DNA of 64,000 nucleotides from Tepidibacter aestuarii (GCF_934924865.1 NZ_OW235315.1:3472001-3536000), one strand, 5' to 3'. Counted from the stretch's first letter, positions 18,509-31,849 are shown. Notes: generated by a model from the letters alone, not told the origin. Numbers and translations are program-made.

Positions 18509-19033
18509 TTATTTGTTTTTTAGCAAGTACCCTTTTTTGTCTAACTCCTTAATTATATCCTGGTATACTTCTTCATTTTTAACCTGGATAGTATGATAAT
18601 GAATTCCGTTTGTCAAACTAGACATCAGCTTTGATTCTTCTCTTTCAATTTTATCTACAAATTCATTTAGCTCTTTTCTTGAAGATATATTTATAATCCC
18701 TCTTATTTCTCCATAAATAGGATGCTCCACTATTACATCTAATACCTTAGCTCCCATATCAACTATAATCTCTAACTCTTCCTTTATTTCATCTATGGCA
18801 CAATGATGATTAGACATTATAACCTTTATCATATCTTCCTTTACTATATTTGGAACTATATAGCCTTGTGGAGTTGCCATTATATTAACTCCTTTAGCTC
18901 TAAGTATTGCTATATCTTGAACTATAACTTGTCTGCTTACTTCTAGATCATCTGCAAGTTTAGCTCCCTTTATTGGATTAGTGCTTTCTTTTAATATTCT
19001 CTCTAAAGCCTCTCTTCTCTTGAATGTATCCAT
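18509..19033 (-). CDS. niaR: Niacin-responsive repressor NiaR (HTH_11 + 3H domain)
   Basis: 174 residues. The N-terminal winged helix (residues 5-60: ALERILKESTNPIKGAKLADDLEVSRQVIVQDIAILR) is followed by a 3H domain. Its three histidines occur in the expected contexts: NHHC, VEHPIYGEI and GIHYHTI. NiaR binds nicotinate and represses NAD synthesis and niacin uptake genes. It sits upstream of nadA with a 74-bp gap that contains GTGACAAGACAG and the palindrome TGTATACA, a candidate operator. AGAGGTGAT precedes the start. Confidence 0.93.
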   Translation of the reverse strand: MDTFKRREALERILKESTNPIKGAKLADDLEVSRQVIVQDIAILRAKGVNIMATPQGYIVPNIVKEDMIKVIMSNHHCAIDEIKEELEIIVDMGAKVLDVIVEHPIYGEIRGIINISSRKELNEFVDKIEREESKLMSSLTNGIHYHTIQVKNEEVYQDIIKELDKKGYLLKNK

Positions 19034-19069
19034 TAAATCACCTCTTTATTAGATTATATATTATAGAGT

Positions 19070-19100
19070 CAAAAAAAAGAAGCCAGTTTAGACTTCTGAT
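19070..19100 (-). terminator. Terminator of the liv operon
   Basis: On the minus strand a 7-bp stem AGAAGTC/GGCTTCT (one wobble pair) is followed by eight T, about 20 bp after the livF stop. Confidence 0.78.
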
Positions 19101-19117
19101 TTTTATCATTAATAAAA

Positions 19118-19828
19118 CTATACAGCTTCTTCACCTAAGTAGGCTTTCTTTATATCATCATTCTCACAAAGATCACTTCCTCTTCCTTTAAGAACAACTT
19201 TTCCCGTTTCAATTACATAACCATAATCAGCTATTTCAAGAGCTGCTTTTGCATTTTGTTCTATTAAAAGAATAGTAACCCCCATCTTATTAATATCTTT
19301 TATTATATTGAATAAATCCTTAACTATTAAAGGAGCCAAACCTAAAGATGGTTCATCCATCATAAGAAGCTTTGGTCTACTCATAAGAGCTCTTCCTACG
19401 GCTAGCATCTGTTGTTCTCCTCCAGACATAGTTCCAGCCTTTTGGTCTACTCTTTCTTTGAGTCTTGGAAATAATTCATATATCCAGTCAAGGTCTTTAT
19501 TTATTTCTTTTTTATCTTTTCTAGTATAAGCTCCTAGTATTAGATTTTCTTCAACCGTTAAGTCTTGGAATACTCTTCTTCCTTCAGGAACTAAAACCAA
19601 TCCTTCTTTCACTATATCCTGAGTTTTTAGATTTTTGATATTGTTTCCATTATATTCTATAACTCCACTTGAATTAACTATTCCCATTATACTTCTTAAA
19701 GTTGAGCTTTTTCCAGCTCCATTTGCTCCTATTAAAGTTACTATTTTATTTCTAGGAACCTCTATATCCATATCCCTTAAAGCGTGAATTCCACCATAAT
19801 TAACATTTAGCCCTTTTATATTAAGCAT
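19118..19828 (-). CDS. livF: Branched-chain amino-acid ABC transporter ATPase LivF
   Basis: 236 residues. Walker A is GANGAGKSS (from residue 34), the signature is MSGGEQQMLAVGRALM, and Walker B is LLMMDEPSLGL. LivF-type length and the VPEGRRVFQDLTVEENL segment separate it from LivG. It forms the nucleotide-binding pair with LivG on the cytoplasmic side. It starts directly after livG and is the last gene of the operon. Confidence 0.95.
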   Translation of the reverse strand: MLNIKGLNVNYGGIHALRDMDIEVPRNKIVTLIGANGAGKSSTLRSIMGIVNSSGVIEYNGNNIKNLKTQDIVKEGLVLVPEGRRVFQDLTVEENLILGAYTRKDKKEINKDLDWIYELFPRLKERVDQKAGTMSGGEQQMLAVGRALMSRPKLLMMDEPSLGLAPLIVKDLFNIIKDINKMGVTILLIEQNAKAALEIADYGYVIETGKVVLKGRGSDLCENDDIKKAYLGEEAV

Positions 19829-20596
19829 CTATCCCACCCCCAAGTAAGCTTCAATTACTTTTTCATTGTTTTGTATTTCACTTGGTATTCCTTGAGCTAT
19901 CTTTTGACCATAATCTAATACATATATTCTTTCACATACTCCCATTACAACTTGCATATGGTGTTCTATCATCAGTATAGTTATTCCAAATTTATCTCTA
20001 ATACTTCTTATAAACTCCATAAGTTCTAGTGATTCTTTAGGGTTCATACCCGCTGCCGGTTCATCTAGTAATAAAATCTCAGGATTAGTATTAAGAGCTC
20101 TTGCACTCTCCAATCTTCTTTGATTTCCGTAAGAAAGAGATGATGCTTTTTCATACATAAGATCTTTAAGTCCAACTTCTTCTAAAAGCTTTACTGATTT
20201 ATCATAGAATTTTTTTTCTTCTTTTTTATATTTTTTAGTTCTAAACACTGATGATATTATATTGCTTTTAATATTTAAATGACTACCTATGAATACATTA
20301 TCTATAACAGATAGTTCTTTAAATAGCCTTATATTCTGAAATGTTCTAGCTACTCCTAAGCTAGCAATAGCACTTGGTTTTTTATTTATAATACTTTTAT
20401 TAGAACCTCCAAAATATATATTTCCACTTGTAGGAGTATACACTCCTGTTATCATATTAAATACTGTAGTTTTTCCAGCTCCATTTGGGCCTATCAACCC
20501 TATTATCTCATTTTTATTTAGATGAATATTTAGACTATCAACAGCTGTTAATCCTCCAAATTTCACAGTTACATCACAAAGCTTTAATATCTCCAT
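19829..20596 (-). CDS. livG: Branched-chain amino-acid ABC transporter ATPase LivG
   Basis: 255 residues from the ATG at 20596. This start overlaps the livM stop in TAATG and gives the normal MEILKLCDVTVKFGG beginning, so the longer reading of the frame is rejected. Walker A is GPNGAGKTT, the signature is LSYGNQRRLESARAL, and Walker B is LLLDEPAAGMN. The typical LivG insertion follows Walker A (GVARTFQNIRLFKELSV). It pairs with LivF. Confidence 0.95.
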   Translation of the reverse strand: MEILKLCDVTVKFGGLTAVDSLNIHLNKNEIIGLIGPNGAGKTTVFNMITGVYTPTSGNIYFGGSNKSIINKKPSAIASLGVARTFQNIRLFKELSVIDNVFIGSHLNIKSNIISSVFRTKKYKKEEKKFYDKSVKLLEEVGLKDLMYEKASSLSYGNQRRLESARALNTNPEILLLDEPAAGMNPKESLELMEFIRSIRDKFGITILMIEHHMQVVMGVCERIYVLDYGQKIAQGIPSEIQNNEKVIEAYLGVG

Positions 20597-21639
20597 TACT
20601 TCACATCCTTTACATTGTAGGCTGCTTTTTTCTTTTTGAATATATCCCATGTAAATTCTTTGTTTCCCATAAATCCATTTTGATAGAATATAATTACAAC
20701 CATTAGGATGGCTGAAAATACAACCATACGAAGCCCTTGTATTCCTTCGATTTGTATAAATCCTAAGTTTATAGTTTCATCTAAGAATCTCAATACTTCC
20801 ATTAACACTGTAACCAATATTGCAGATATACAAGTCCCTGTTATACTTCCCATTCCTCCTAGAACAACTATTAAAAGTATGTTAAATGTTAGCAAAAATC
20901 TAAACATATTAGGATCAATCGTTCCAAGTAAGTTTCCTAAAAGGGCTCCTCCTAATCCTGCAAAGAAAGCTCCTATTCCAAACGATAACATCTTATGTTT
21001 AAACAAATCTATTCCCATATTTTCAGCTGCTATTTCATCTTCTCTTATAGCTTTAAATGCTTTGCCGTAGCTTCCTTTTATTAAAAGTATCATAAAGATA
21101 ATAGTTATAATTGCAAATCCCCAACTCCACCATATGTTGGTATATACAGGTATTCCTTTAAGTCCTAATGCACCATTAGTTATACTTTGAGTATTGGTGA
21201 ATACAACTCTTATTATTTCAGCAAATCCTAGAGTTGCTATGGCTAAATAGTCATCCTTTAATCTAAGAACAGGTGCTCCTATTAAAAATCCAAACAAAGC
21301 TGATACTATTCCTGACATTATAAGTGCTGGCAAAAATCCCATCTGTATATTGGATAATATTGAAACTATAGGCTTTAAAAAGAAATTCATCTCTTTCATA
21401 GCTGGAGACATTGTAAGTATTGCACAAGTATACGCTCCAATAGCCATAAATCCAGCGTGCCCTAGAGAAAATAATCCAGTAAATCCGTTTATTAAGTTCA
21501 TACTAAGACCTAATATTATATAAATGGCACATAGATTAAGTATTCTTATTTGATAAGAGTTAAATACACCATTGGATATGAATAAAAAAATTATAAGCGA
21601 AGCTAATAACCCTACATTGTAAATATAATTCTTTTTCAT
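20596..21639 (-). CDS. livM: Branched-chain amino-acid ABC transporter permease LivM
   Basis: 347 residues with about nine or ten membrane helices. The permease motif GYGKAFKAIREDEIAAENMGIDLFKHKM, where the coupling helix contacts the ATPases, is at about residues 190-216, followed by GGMGSITG. It is translationally coupled to livG (TAATG) and begins 3 bp after livH ends. Confidence 0.95.
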   Translation of the reverse strand: MKKNYIYNVGLLASLIIFLFISNGVFNSYQIRILNLCAIYIILGLSMNLINGFTGLFSLGHAGFMAIGAYTCAILTMSPAMKEMNFFLKPIVSILSNIQMGFLPALIMSGIVSALFGFLIGAPVLRLKDDYLAIATLGFAEIIRVVFTNTQSITNGALGLKGIPVYTNIWWSWGFAIITIIFMILLIKGSYGKAFKAIREDEIAAENMGIDLFKHKMLSFGIGAFFAGLGGALLGNLLGTIDPNMFRFLLTFNILLIVVLGGMGSITGTCISAILVTVLMEVLRFLDETINLGFIQIEGIQGLRMVVFSAILMVVIIFYQNGFMGNKEFTWDIFKKKKAAYNVKDVK

Positions 21640-21642
21640 AAT

Positions 21643-22536
21643 CTACACCTTCTCTGTTAGATTTTTGCCCATTATTCCTGTAGGCTTAATCAAAAGTATT
21701 ATTATTAATAGTACAAATGCAAAAGCATCTCTATATCCTGTAAGAGCAGGTAAGAATGCAACTAACATAATCTCTCCAAGTCCTAATATAAATCCACCTA
21801 TAACAGCTCCGGTTATATTTCCTATTCCTCCTACAACAGCTGCTATAAAACATTTAAGCCCCGGCATGATTCCAATTAGTGGTGTTATCTGTGGAAACTT
21901 TAGCCCCCACATAAGTCCTCCAGTACAAGCAAGAGATGAGCCTATAAAGAAGGTTATAGATATTATCTTATTCACATCTATTCCCATAAGGCTTGCTGCT
22001 TCATAGTCTTTTGCTACAGCTCTCATTGCCATACCTGTTTTAGTCTTGTTTATAAAATATAAAAGCCCTGCTAATATTATTAAAGTTATTAGAGGTATAT
22101 AAAAAGTCAAACTAACTACAGATACATTTCCAAAATGTAATACTTTACTAAACATATCAGGTATTTCAAATGCCTTTGGTCTTCCGCCAAAAACTACTAT
22201 AGCTAAGTTCTCAAGTAAGAACGATGCTCCTATTGCTGATATTAGTATAGATATTCTAGGTGATTTTCTAAGAGGCTTATATACAGCCTTCTCTAATACT
22301 ACTCCAAATAATCCAGTAAATAATATAGCAAAAATGAATACTAACCACCAAGGTAGTGGTGTAAATACCATTCCATAAAAAGCTGTATATATTCCTATCA
22401 TGAATATATCTCCATGTGCAAAATTTATAAGCCTTAATATTCCATAAACCATTGTATATCCTATAGCTATTAATGCATATAAACTCCCAAGGGAAATGCC
22501 ATTAAATAAATGCTGGATAAATATTTCGAGATTCAT
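21643..22536 (-). CDS. livH: Branched-chain amino-acid ABC transporter permease LivH
   Basis: 297 residues and about eight helices. The N-terminal signature GISLGSLYALIAIGYTMVYGILRLINFAHGD and the coupling segment KTGMAMRAVAKDYEAASLMGID are typical of LivH. GGIGNITGAVIGG follows. A strong hairpin (22571-22606) separates it from livJ upstream. GAGGGGG precedes the ATG at 22536. Confidence 0.95.
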   Translation of the reverse strand: MNLEIFIQHLFNGISLGSLYALIAIGYTMVYGILRLINFAHGDIFMIGIYTAFYGMVFTPLPWWLVFIFAILFTGLFGVVLEKAVYKPLRKSPRISILISAIGASFLLENLAIVVFGGRPKAFEIPDMFSKVLHFGNVSVVSLTFYIPLITLIILAGLLYFINKTKTGMAMRAVAKDYEAASLMGIDVNKIISITFFIGSSLACTGGLMWGLKFPQITPLIGIMPGLKCFIAAVVGGIGNITGAVIGGFILGLGEIMLVAFLPALTGYRDAFAFVLLIIILLIKPTGIMGKNLTEKV

Positions 22537-22570
22537 ATATTTTCCCCCTCATATAATTTCATATTAATTT

Positions 22571-22606
22571 AAAGTCCTATAATCGCATCAACGATTATAG
22601 GACTTT
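22571..22606 (-). promoter_or_regulatory. Intercistronic stem-loop between livJ and livH
   Basis: A perfect 15-bp stem (22571-22585 with 22592-22606) and a six-base loop, not followed by a T-run. Such hairpins after a binding-protein gene usually protect the upstream mRNA, giving more binding protein than permease. Confidence 0.75.
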
Positions 22607-22629
22607 AAATTTTAAATAAATTCCTTTAA

Positions 22630-23802
22630 TTATTTAGGTTGGATTGTATCTAAATAATTGAATTTGCCATCTTGGACTTTTTTGATTATAGCACTCTTAA
22701 CCGCATCTCCATTTTCATCAAGAGTTATATAGCCTGTTGCTCCTTCAAAATCCTTAGTTTCAGCTATTGCATCTCTTATTTTTTGTGGATCAGATGAACC
22801 CGCTCTTTTTATACTATCTAGTATAACTAAGTAATCATCAAAGCCAAGTGCTGCAAAAGTATTAGGCTCTTTATTATATTTTTCCTTATATGCATCCATA
22901 AACTGTTTAGATAAATCTGTTACTGCAGCTTCTGAAGTGAAGTGAGTACTAAATACTGCACCCTCAACTGCTTCTTTTCCTATATCTATAAACTCAGGTG
23001 CTTCCCAAGTATCTCCTCCAAGTATAGGTACATCTATTCCAAGACTTCTAGCTTGCTTTATTAAAAGAGCACTTTCTCCATAGTTACCTGGTGCAAATAT
23101 AACATCTGGATTAGTTTGTTTAATATTTGTAAGTTGCGCTGTAAAATCTTGATCTCCTGTATTATAAGATGTCATTCCAACTATACTGTTTTCATCTCCT
23201 GTAAGTTCTTTAAACGAATCAACAAAGTATTTACTAAGTCCAACTGAATAGTCTTGAGTAACATCTTGAATTATAGCAGCCTTTTTAGCTTTTAATTCAT
23301 TAAAAGCGTAGTTTGCCATAACAGTTCCTTGGAATGGATCTATGAAGCATACTCTGAAGTAATAATCGTTGTTAAGTGTAACAAGTGGATTAGTAGGTGA
23401 ACATCCAACTGCTGGAACTTTTGCACTTTTAACTAAGTCCCCAGCTGCCATAGATAATGAACTTCCATAACTACCTATAATTGCGCTAACCTTATTCTTT
23501 TCGATAAGTCTTGATGCTGCATTTGCAGCCTCTACCTTATCACTTTTATTATCAACTATTTTAAGTTTTACTTCCTTTCCTAAGATCTCACCAAACATTT
23601 CATTGGCAAGCTTGATTCCCTCAACAGTCATCTCTCCTCCAGCTGCTGAAGCTCCTGTCATAGGCTCAAATACACCTATTGTTATTACATTTTCATCTAC
23701 ATTTTGTGCTTCCTCTTCTGTTTCTTTAACTGAACACCCTGCAAGAAATAATGATGATAGCATTGATACTACTAGAATTAATGATAAATAAATTCGCTTC
23801 AT
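22630..23802 (-). CDS. livJ: Branched-chain amino-acid ABC transporter substrate-binding lipoprotein
   Basis: 390 residues. A lipoprotein signal peptide ends in LFLAGC (lipid-attached cysteine at about 23). The mature protein is a two-lobed periplasmic-binding-protein type I fold of the Leu/Ile/Val class (ITIGVFEPMTGASAAGGEMTVEGIKLA at the start; VPAVGCSPTNP in the ligand cleft). It is the first transporter gene, 29 bp after the ACT regulator. Whether it prefers Leu, Ile, Val or another amino acid cannot be told. Confidence 0.94.
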   Translation of the reverse strand: MKRIYLSLILVVSMLSSLFLAGCSVKETEEEAQNVDENVITIGVFEPMTGASAAGGEMTVEGIKLANEMFGEILGKEVKLKIVDNKSDKVEAANAASRLIEKNKVSAIIGSYGSSLSMAAGDLVKSAKVPAVGCSPTNPLVTLNNDYYFRVCFIDPFQGTVMANYAFNELKAKKAAIIQDVTQDYSVGLSKYFVDSFKELTGDENSIVGMTSYNTGDQDFTAQLTNIKQTNPDVIFAPGNYGESALLIKQARSLGIDVPILGGDTWEAPEFIDIGKEAVEGAVFSTHFTSEAAVTDLSKQFMDAYKEKYNKEPNTFAALGFDDYLVILDSIKRAGSSDPQKIRDAIAETKDFEGATGYITLDENGDAVKSAIIKKVQDGKFNYLDTIQPK

Positions 23803-23831
23803 TTTTTAATCTCCCCCTTTTATTTAATTTC

Positions 23832-24272
23832 TTATTCTCTTGCTAATATTTGCAAACTACATACTCCATTTAACTCTTTAACTTTTTCTATAACATCTTC
23901 TATTGATATACTCATATCTTTAGTATCTACTGTTAAAGTTAAGCTTGCTACATCATTTATAGGTATGTTTTGATTTATTGTTATTACATTGCACCCAAAG
24001 TCAGCTAATCTATTAAGAGTTGCTGATAAAACACCTTTAGTGTGATCTAAAAACATAGAAAAAGTAACTATATTTCCAAGCTGATCATTACTACTTAAAA
24101 AAACATAGTCTTTATATTTATAAAAGGCTCCTCTGCTTATCCCTACTATTTTAACAGCCTCTGTTACCTGATTAACTTTACCAGAGCTTAATATTTTTTT
24201 TACCTCTATAACTTTTCTATATACATCTGGTACAACTTCCTCATCTATTAAGTAAAATATTTTCTTAGTCAA
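23832..24272 (-). CDS. UPF0735 / PheB-like ACT-domain protein
   Basis: 146 residues from a TTG at 24272, chosen because AAGGAGG lies 7 nt upstream and the length then matches UPF0735 (about 145-150). A short N-terminal helix-turn-helix-like region (KVNQVTEAVKIVGISRGAFYKYKD) is followed by an ACT domain from about residue 68, with GVLSATLNRLADFGCNVITINQ. ACT domains bind amino acids. Being the first gene before livJHMGF, it probably senses the transported amino acid and regulates the operon; that role is inference. Confidence 0.85.
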   Translation of the reverse strand: MTKKIFYLIDEEVVPDVYRKVIEVKKILSSGKVNQVTEAVKIVGISRGAFYKYKDYVFLSSNDQLGNIVTFSMFLDHTKGVLSATLNRLADFGCNVITINQNIPINDVASLTLTVDTKDMSISIEDVIEKVKELNGVCSLQILARE

Positions 24273-24331
24273 ATCTAATCCTCCTTGTCTATTCTTCATG
24301 AACAAGTGTATTTCGTATTTGATATTTTTAA

Positions 24332-24360
24332 ATACTATCATACATTTTTTTTCAATTCAA
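24332..24360 (-). promoter_or_regulatory. Candidate sigma-A promoter of the ACT-liv operon
   Basis: TTGAAT (24355-24360), 17 bp, TAGTAT (24332-24337) on the minus strand, about 60 bp before the UPF0735 start. The -10 box is imperfect. Confidence 0.45.
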
Positions 24361-24608
24361 TAATATAGTTTTTGTTTTTTATATTATTTATTTTTTATGC
24401 AGTTAGAATTTTAATATCTCTAGGGGGAGATTATTCTTGCATATATTCATTTTACTAGAGTTTATTATATAACAAAACATTTATTTTAAAATCTTTATTT
24501 TATATTTTTCAATTGTAAACTTTCATTGATAACTTACATATTTGGCACTGCATTGTAATTATATGGTAAAATATTTAATGTAAATCTATTCTTAGGAGGT
24601 TACTTGTT

Positions 24609-24755
24609 ATGGGATTAATAATAGCAATTCTTGTTTTATTGCTCTTAGTTTTTATAGGATTTTTAATAGATTTAAATTCAGATATCAAGTATATAAAGAA
24701 TAAAATTAATAAAATTGAAAACTTTATAGATGACATTGATAGGAATGAGAAATAA
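24609..24755 (+). CDS. Small single-pass membrane protein, 48 residues
   Basis: ATG at 24609 with AGGAGG and normal spacing. Residues 2-21 are one hydrophobic helix (LIIAILVLLLLVFIGFLI), then a charged amphipathic tail (DIKYIKNKINKIENFIDDID) that could form a short coiled coil. It is followed 16 bp later by another membrane protein gene on the same strand, likely one operon. The family is unknown. Small size and clear translation signals make it a credible gene. Confidence 0.65.
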   Translation: MGLIIAILVLLLLVFIGFLIDLNSDIKYIKNKINKIENFIDDIDRNEK

Positions 24756-24771
24756 TATATAGGAGGGTATC

Positions 24772-25239
24772 ATGAATAAAGTAATTCAGTTTTTAAAAAT
24801 CTACTTAATATCATGCATGCTTATGCTTCCAGTAATTCTTATAGGGCAATTTGTAGGTACTATGATAATTTATTATAATTATGGATATGCTCCTATTAGT
24901 TTCCCTAAATATGATAATCTTATACTATATATATTGTTATTTGGACTATATAAAGCCTTTAACCGCCATGAGATTGTAAGAACTATATCTATACAAGACG
25001 AACCTAGCTTTAGGAAAAGCTTAAATACAGTATTAAGTAGTCTTAAGATGATTATTCTATCTGAAGAAGAGAATCTATTAATAGCAAAGGATAAATATAT
25101 AATAGATATGCTTTTATGTAACCCTTCAACTTTAATTATCCATATATATAATGATAAAGCAGTATTTAAAGGCTCCAGAGAAGATATTAGGTATGTATTT
25201 GCTAACTTAAAACAAAGGAAAGAGATAACTTCTAATTAA
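24772..25239 (+). CDS. Membrane-anchored protein of unknown function
   Basis: 155 residues with two N-terminal membrane helices (about residues 10-33 and 45-60). A soluble domain of about 90 residues follows (SFRKSLNTVLSSLKMIILSEEENLLIAKDKYIIDML), with alternating beta-like strands ending in DIRYVFANLKQRK. AGGAGGG precedes the ATG. The stop codon lies inside the stem of the terminator. No family recognised. It is paired with the 48-residue gene upstream. Confidence 0.7.
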   Translation: MNKVIQFLKIYLISCMLMLPVILIGQFVGTMIIYYNYGYAPISFPKYDNLILYILLFGLYKAFNRHEIVRTISIQDEPSFRKSLNTVLSSLKMIILSEEENLLIAKDKYIIDMLLCNPSTLIIHIYNDKAVFKGSREDIRYVFANLKQRKEITSN

Positions 25240-25258
25240 CAGAAGTTATCTCTTTTTT
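25221..25258 (+). terminator. Terminator overlapping the stop codon of the preceding gene
   Basis: A 13-bp perfect stem AGAGATAACTTCT/AGAAGTTATCTCT (25221-25233, 25241-25253) followed by seven T. The 5' arm encodes the last residues of the upstream protein. Confidence 0.92.
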
Positions 25259-25447
25259 TATTAATATCTTGCTATATTTTTTTAATGTTTTTATATAATT
25301 TACAACTCTAATAATCACGTAATATTTTTTTATTTAAGCGTTAGTGTTATTAGACTCTCACATACAAAAAAATAGATTATTTAAATGTTAGTTAATCTTT
25401 TAAATATTTAACTTTAGAACTTATATTCTGGCGTTTAAATATACGTT

Positions 25448-25491
25448 AAAAAAACTTCTTATGTCTGAGCCTACGCGAGTTTAAGAAGTTT
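25448..25491 (-). terminator. rRNA operon 1 terminator
   Basis: On the minus strand, AAACTTCTTA and its complement (25482-25491 with 25452-25461) form a 10-bp stem followed by seven T, about 105 bp after the 5S 3' end. An equivalent structure follows the second 5S gene, and a degenerate one is at 55112-55196. Confidence 0.85.
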
Positions 25492-25596
25492 TAGTATGTT
25501 TAATAAGACATAATATTTAGTTCTAATTGTAATATTTAATGTATTAACGTTATTTAAATAATCTATTTTTAATTTAACAACAATAAAAAAAGATTA

Positions 25597-25712
<116 letters not shown>

Positions 25713-25771
25713 TAATCTTTTAGTTTTAAGTATTAAGATTAATACTTTCAAAATTGACCAGATTTAAAATT

Positions 25772-28686
<2,915 letters not shown>

Positions 28687-28808
28687 TAAATTTATTTAAA
28701 TCTGTTCAATTTTCAAAGTACTAAAGTACGTCGCCAACGAATTAAAAATTCCGTTGCTCAAAGTACTAATTTTGAGGAATAAACCCTCAAAATTAAACAG
28801 TAGGTTAT

Positions 28809-30333
<1,525 letters not shown>

Positions 30334-30470
30334 AAGTTTGTCAGTACTCAGTAAACTGACTTTATGTGTTGTTTCCGAAAATCACTGATGTGATTTATTT
30401 ATAACCTACTGTTTAATTTTCAAAGTTCATTTTGTGTTTCGTGTTTGCCTCGTTGTTGAGGACAAGTAAT

Positions 30471-30499
30471 AATATATCACCTTTGAACCATTTCGTCAA
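30471..30499 (-). promoter_or_regulatory. rRNA operon 1 promoter
   Basis: TTGACG (30494-30499), 17-bp spacer, TATATT (30471-30476) on the minus strand, about 135 bp before the 16S gene. The layout matches the promoter of the third 16S copy. Confidence 0.8.
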
Positions 30500-30862
30500 T
30501 ACTTTTTTAAAAGTTTTTTATTTAAGATTAATTGATAAAATTTTTTAATAAAATTGCTTATCTGAAAGGTAAAAGTTCTAGAATTCTATATGAAATTAGA
30601 TTTATATTGAATGCTTATACTTCAATTTTATGAAGCAGTGATTTTTATTCAATATAACATATTAAGAATATATGATTTTTCCCCAACATTATCCACAAGC
30701 TAGTGTTAGATGAATAAAGGAATAAAAAAAGAGAAATATATTTATAAGATGTTCTTATATAAAAAATTCATAAAAATAATACAAGATCATTTTTAATTCA
30801 ACTACTAAAGAATATACCTAATACAATGACATAAAGTTCTAGATTTTAGGAGGATAGTATTA
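30500..30862. other. Intergenic region upstream of rRNA operon 1
   Basis: AT-rich divergent gap of about 360 bp between the rRNA promoter and the plus-strand gene at 30863. The only notable element is an isolated perfect DnaA box TTATCCACA at about 30689-30697. No ORF or terminator is evident. Confidence 0.4.
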
Positions 30863-31336
30863 ATGTATAAATCAAATGAAATAGAAGTAATTTTATGGAG
30901 TATAGCTATTCCAGGATTTGGTCAGATTTTAAATAAAAAATACATTAAAGGGATTCTATTAATTACCTCAGAGTTTTTAATTAATATGAATTCGCATCTA
31001 AATACAGCTATTATTTCAAGTTTTTATGGAGAAATATCGACTTCAATCAATCAAATAAATTATCAATGGTTGATGTTTTATCCTTGTATTTATATGTTTG
31101 CTATATGGGATGCATATAAAGATTCTGTAAAAAAGCCTCAGTCTTTCTCATTCTTTTCATATGTTTTAGGTGCATATTTTGGAACAGTAGGAGTAATTTA
31201 CTCGAAAACTTTTAGATTTATGGGAATATTAATTGGTCCTATTTGGCTTCCATTAGTTTTTATACTTATTGGATTAGTAATGGGTTCTATCATTAAGAAA
31301 GCTCTTATTTTTTATTTGAATAAAAAGGGGGGGTAA
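30863..31336 (+). CDS. Conserved multi-pass membrane protein
   Basis: 157 residues with four or five hydrophobic segments. The N-terminal motif SIAIPGFGQILNKKYIKGILLI resembles the PGxGQ turn of small TM2-like membrane proteins. YPCIYMFAIWDAYKDS follows in the middle. AGGAGG precedes the ATG. The next gene starts 4 bp after its stop, so they form an operon. The function is unknown. It lies in the 4-kb island between rRNA operons and faces the replication fork. Confidence 0.65.
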   Translation: MYKSNEIEVILWSIAIPGFGQILNKKYIKGILLITSEFLINMNSHLNTAIISSFYGEISTSINQINYQWLMFYPCIYMFAIWDAYKDSVKKPQSFSFFSYVLGAYFGTVGVIYSKTFRFMGILIGPIWLPLVFILIGLVMGSIIKKALIFYLNKKGG

Positions 31337-31340
31337 TGCA

Positions 31341-31784
31341 ATGCACATAGAACAATTACTTCAGTATGGATCAATGGTTATATCAATATTTTTACTTATA
31401 TTAAAACGAAAAGGAATGAAAAAATTTATACCTGTAGGATTATTTGCTTGTTTTTATGCAAATGTTATATGTCATATCGCCTGTCATGTGAATTGGTGGG
31501 ATTATTCATCGCAATTTACGGAACTTCCTGTTAACTGTATGGTATCTCCTGTAATGGCAATGTTTTGGGTAAGATATTCACCTTCTACATTAAAAAGACA
31601 AATCATATGGACTTTTTTATTTACGAGTCTATTAACAGTTTTTGAATTTATTATCGAGCGCTATACAGATATAATCAACTACCACAATGGATATGATTGG
31701 TACTATACATGGATTCTTTGGTTTCTTAGTTGGTTTATTTGGTCGAAATTCCATAGATGGTTTTACTCATCTCATCAAAATTAG
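31341..31784 (+). CDS. Small membrane protein, CBO0543-like
   Basis: 147 residues with about four helices, rich in Trp/Tyr/His. The segment IINYHNGYDWYYTWILWFLSWFIWSKFHRWF resembles the YHNGW pattern of the CBO0543 family found in spore-forming Firmicutes; I hold this assignment loosely. It is coupled to the preceding gene with a GGGGGG-type site 9 bases before its ATG, inside the upstream gene's end. The function is unknown. Confidence 0.6.
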   Translation: MHIEQLLQYGSMVISIFLLILKRKGMKKFIPVGLFACFYANVICHIACHVNWWDYSSQFTELPVNCMVSPVMAMFWVRYSPSTLKRQIIWTFLFTSLLTVFEFIIERYTDIINYHNGYDWYYTWILWFLSWFIWSKFHRWFYSSHQN

Positions 31785-31849
31785 TTAATTTTATACTCCA
31801 TTCATAATATCTACAAGTTGAAATTTATATAATTTCCTGTAGCATAAAA

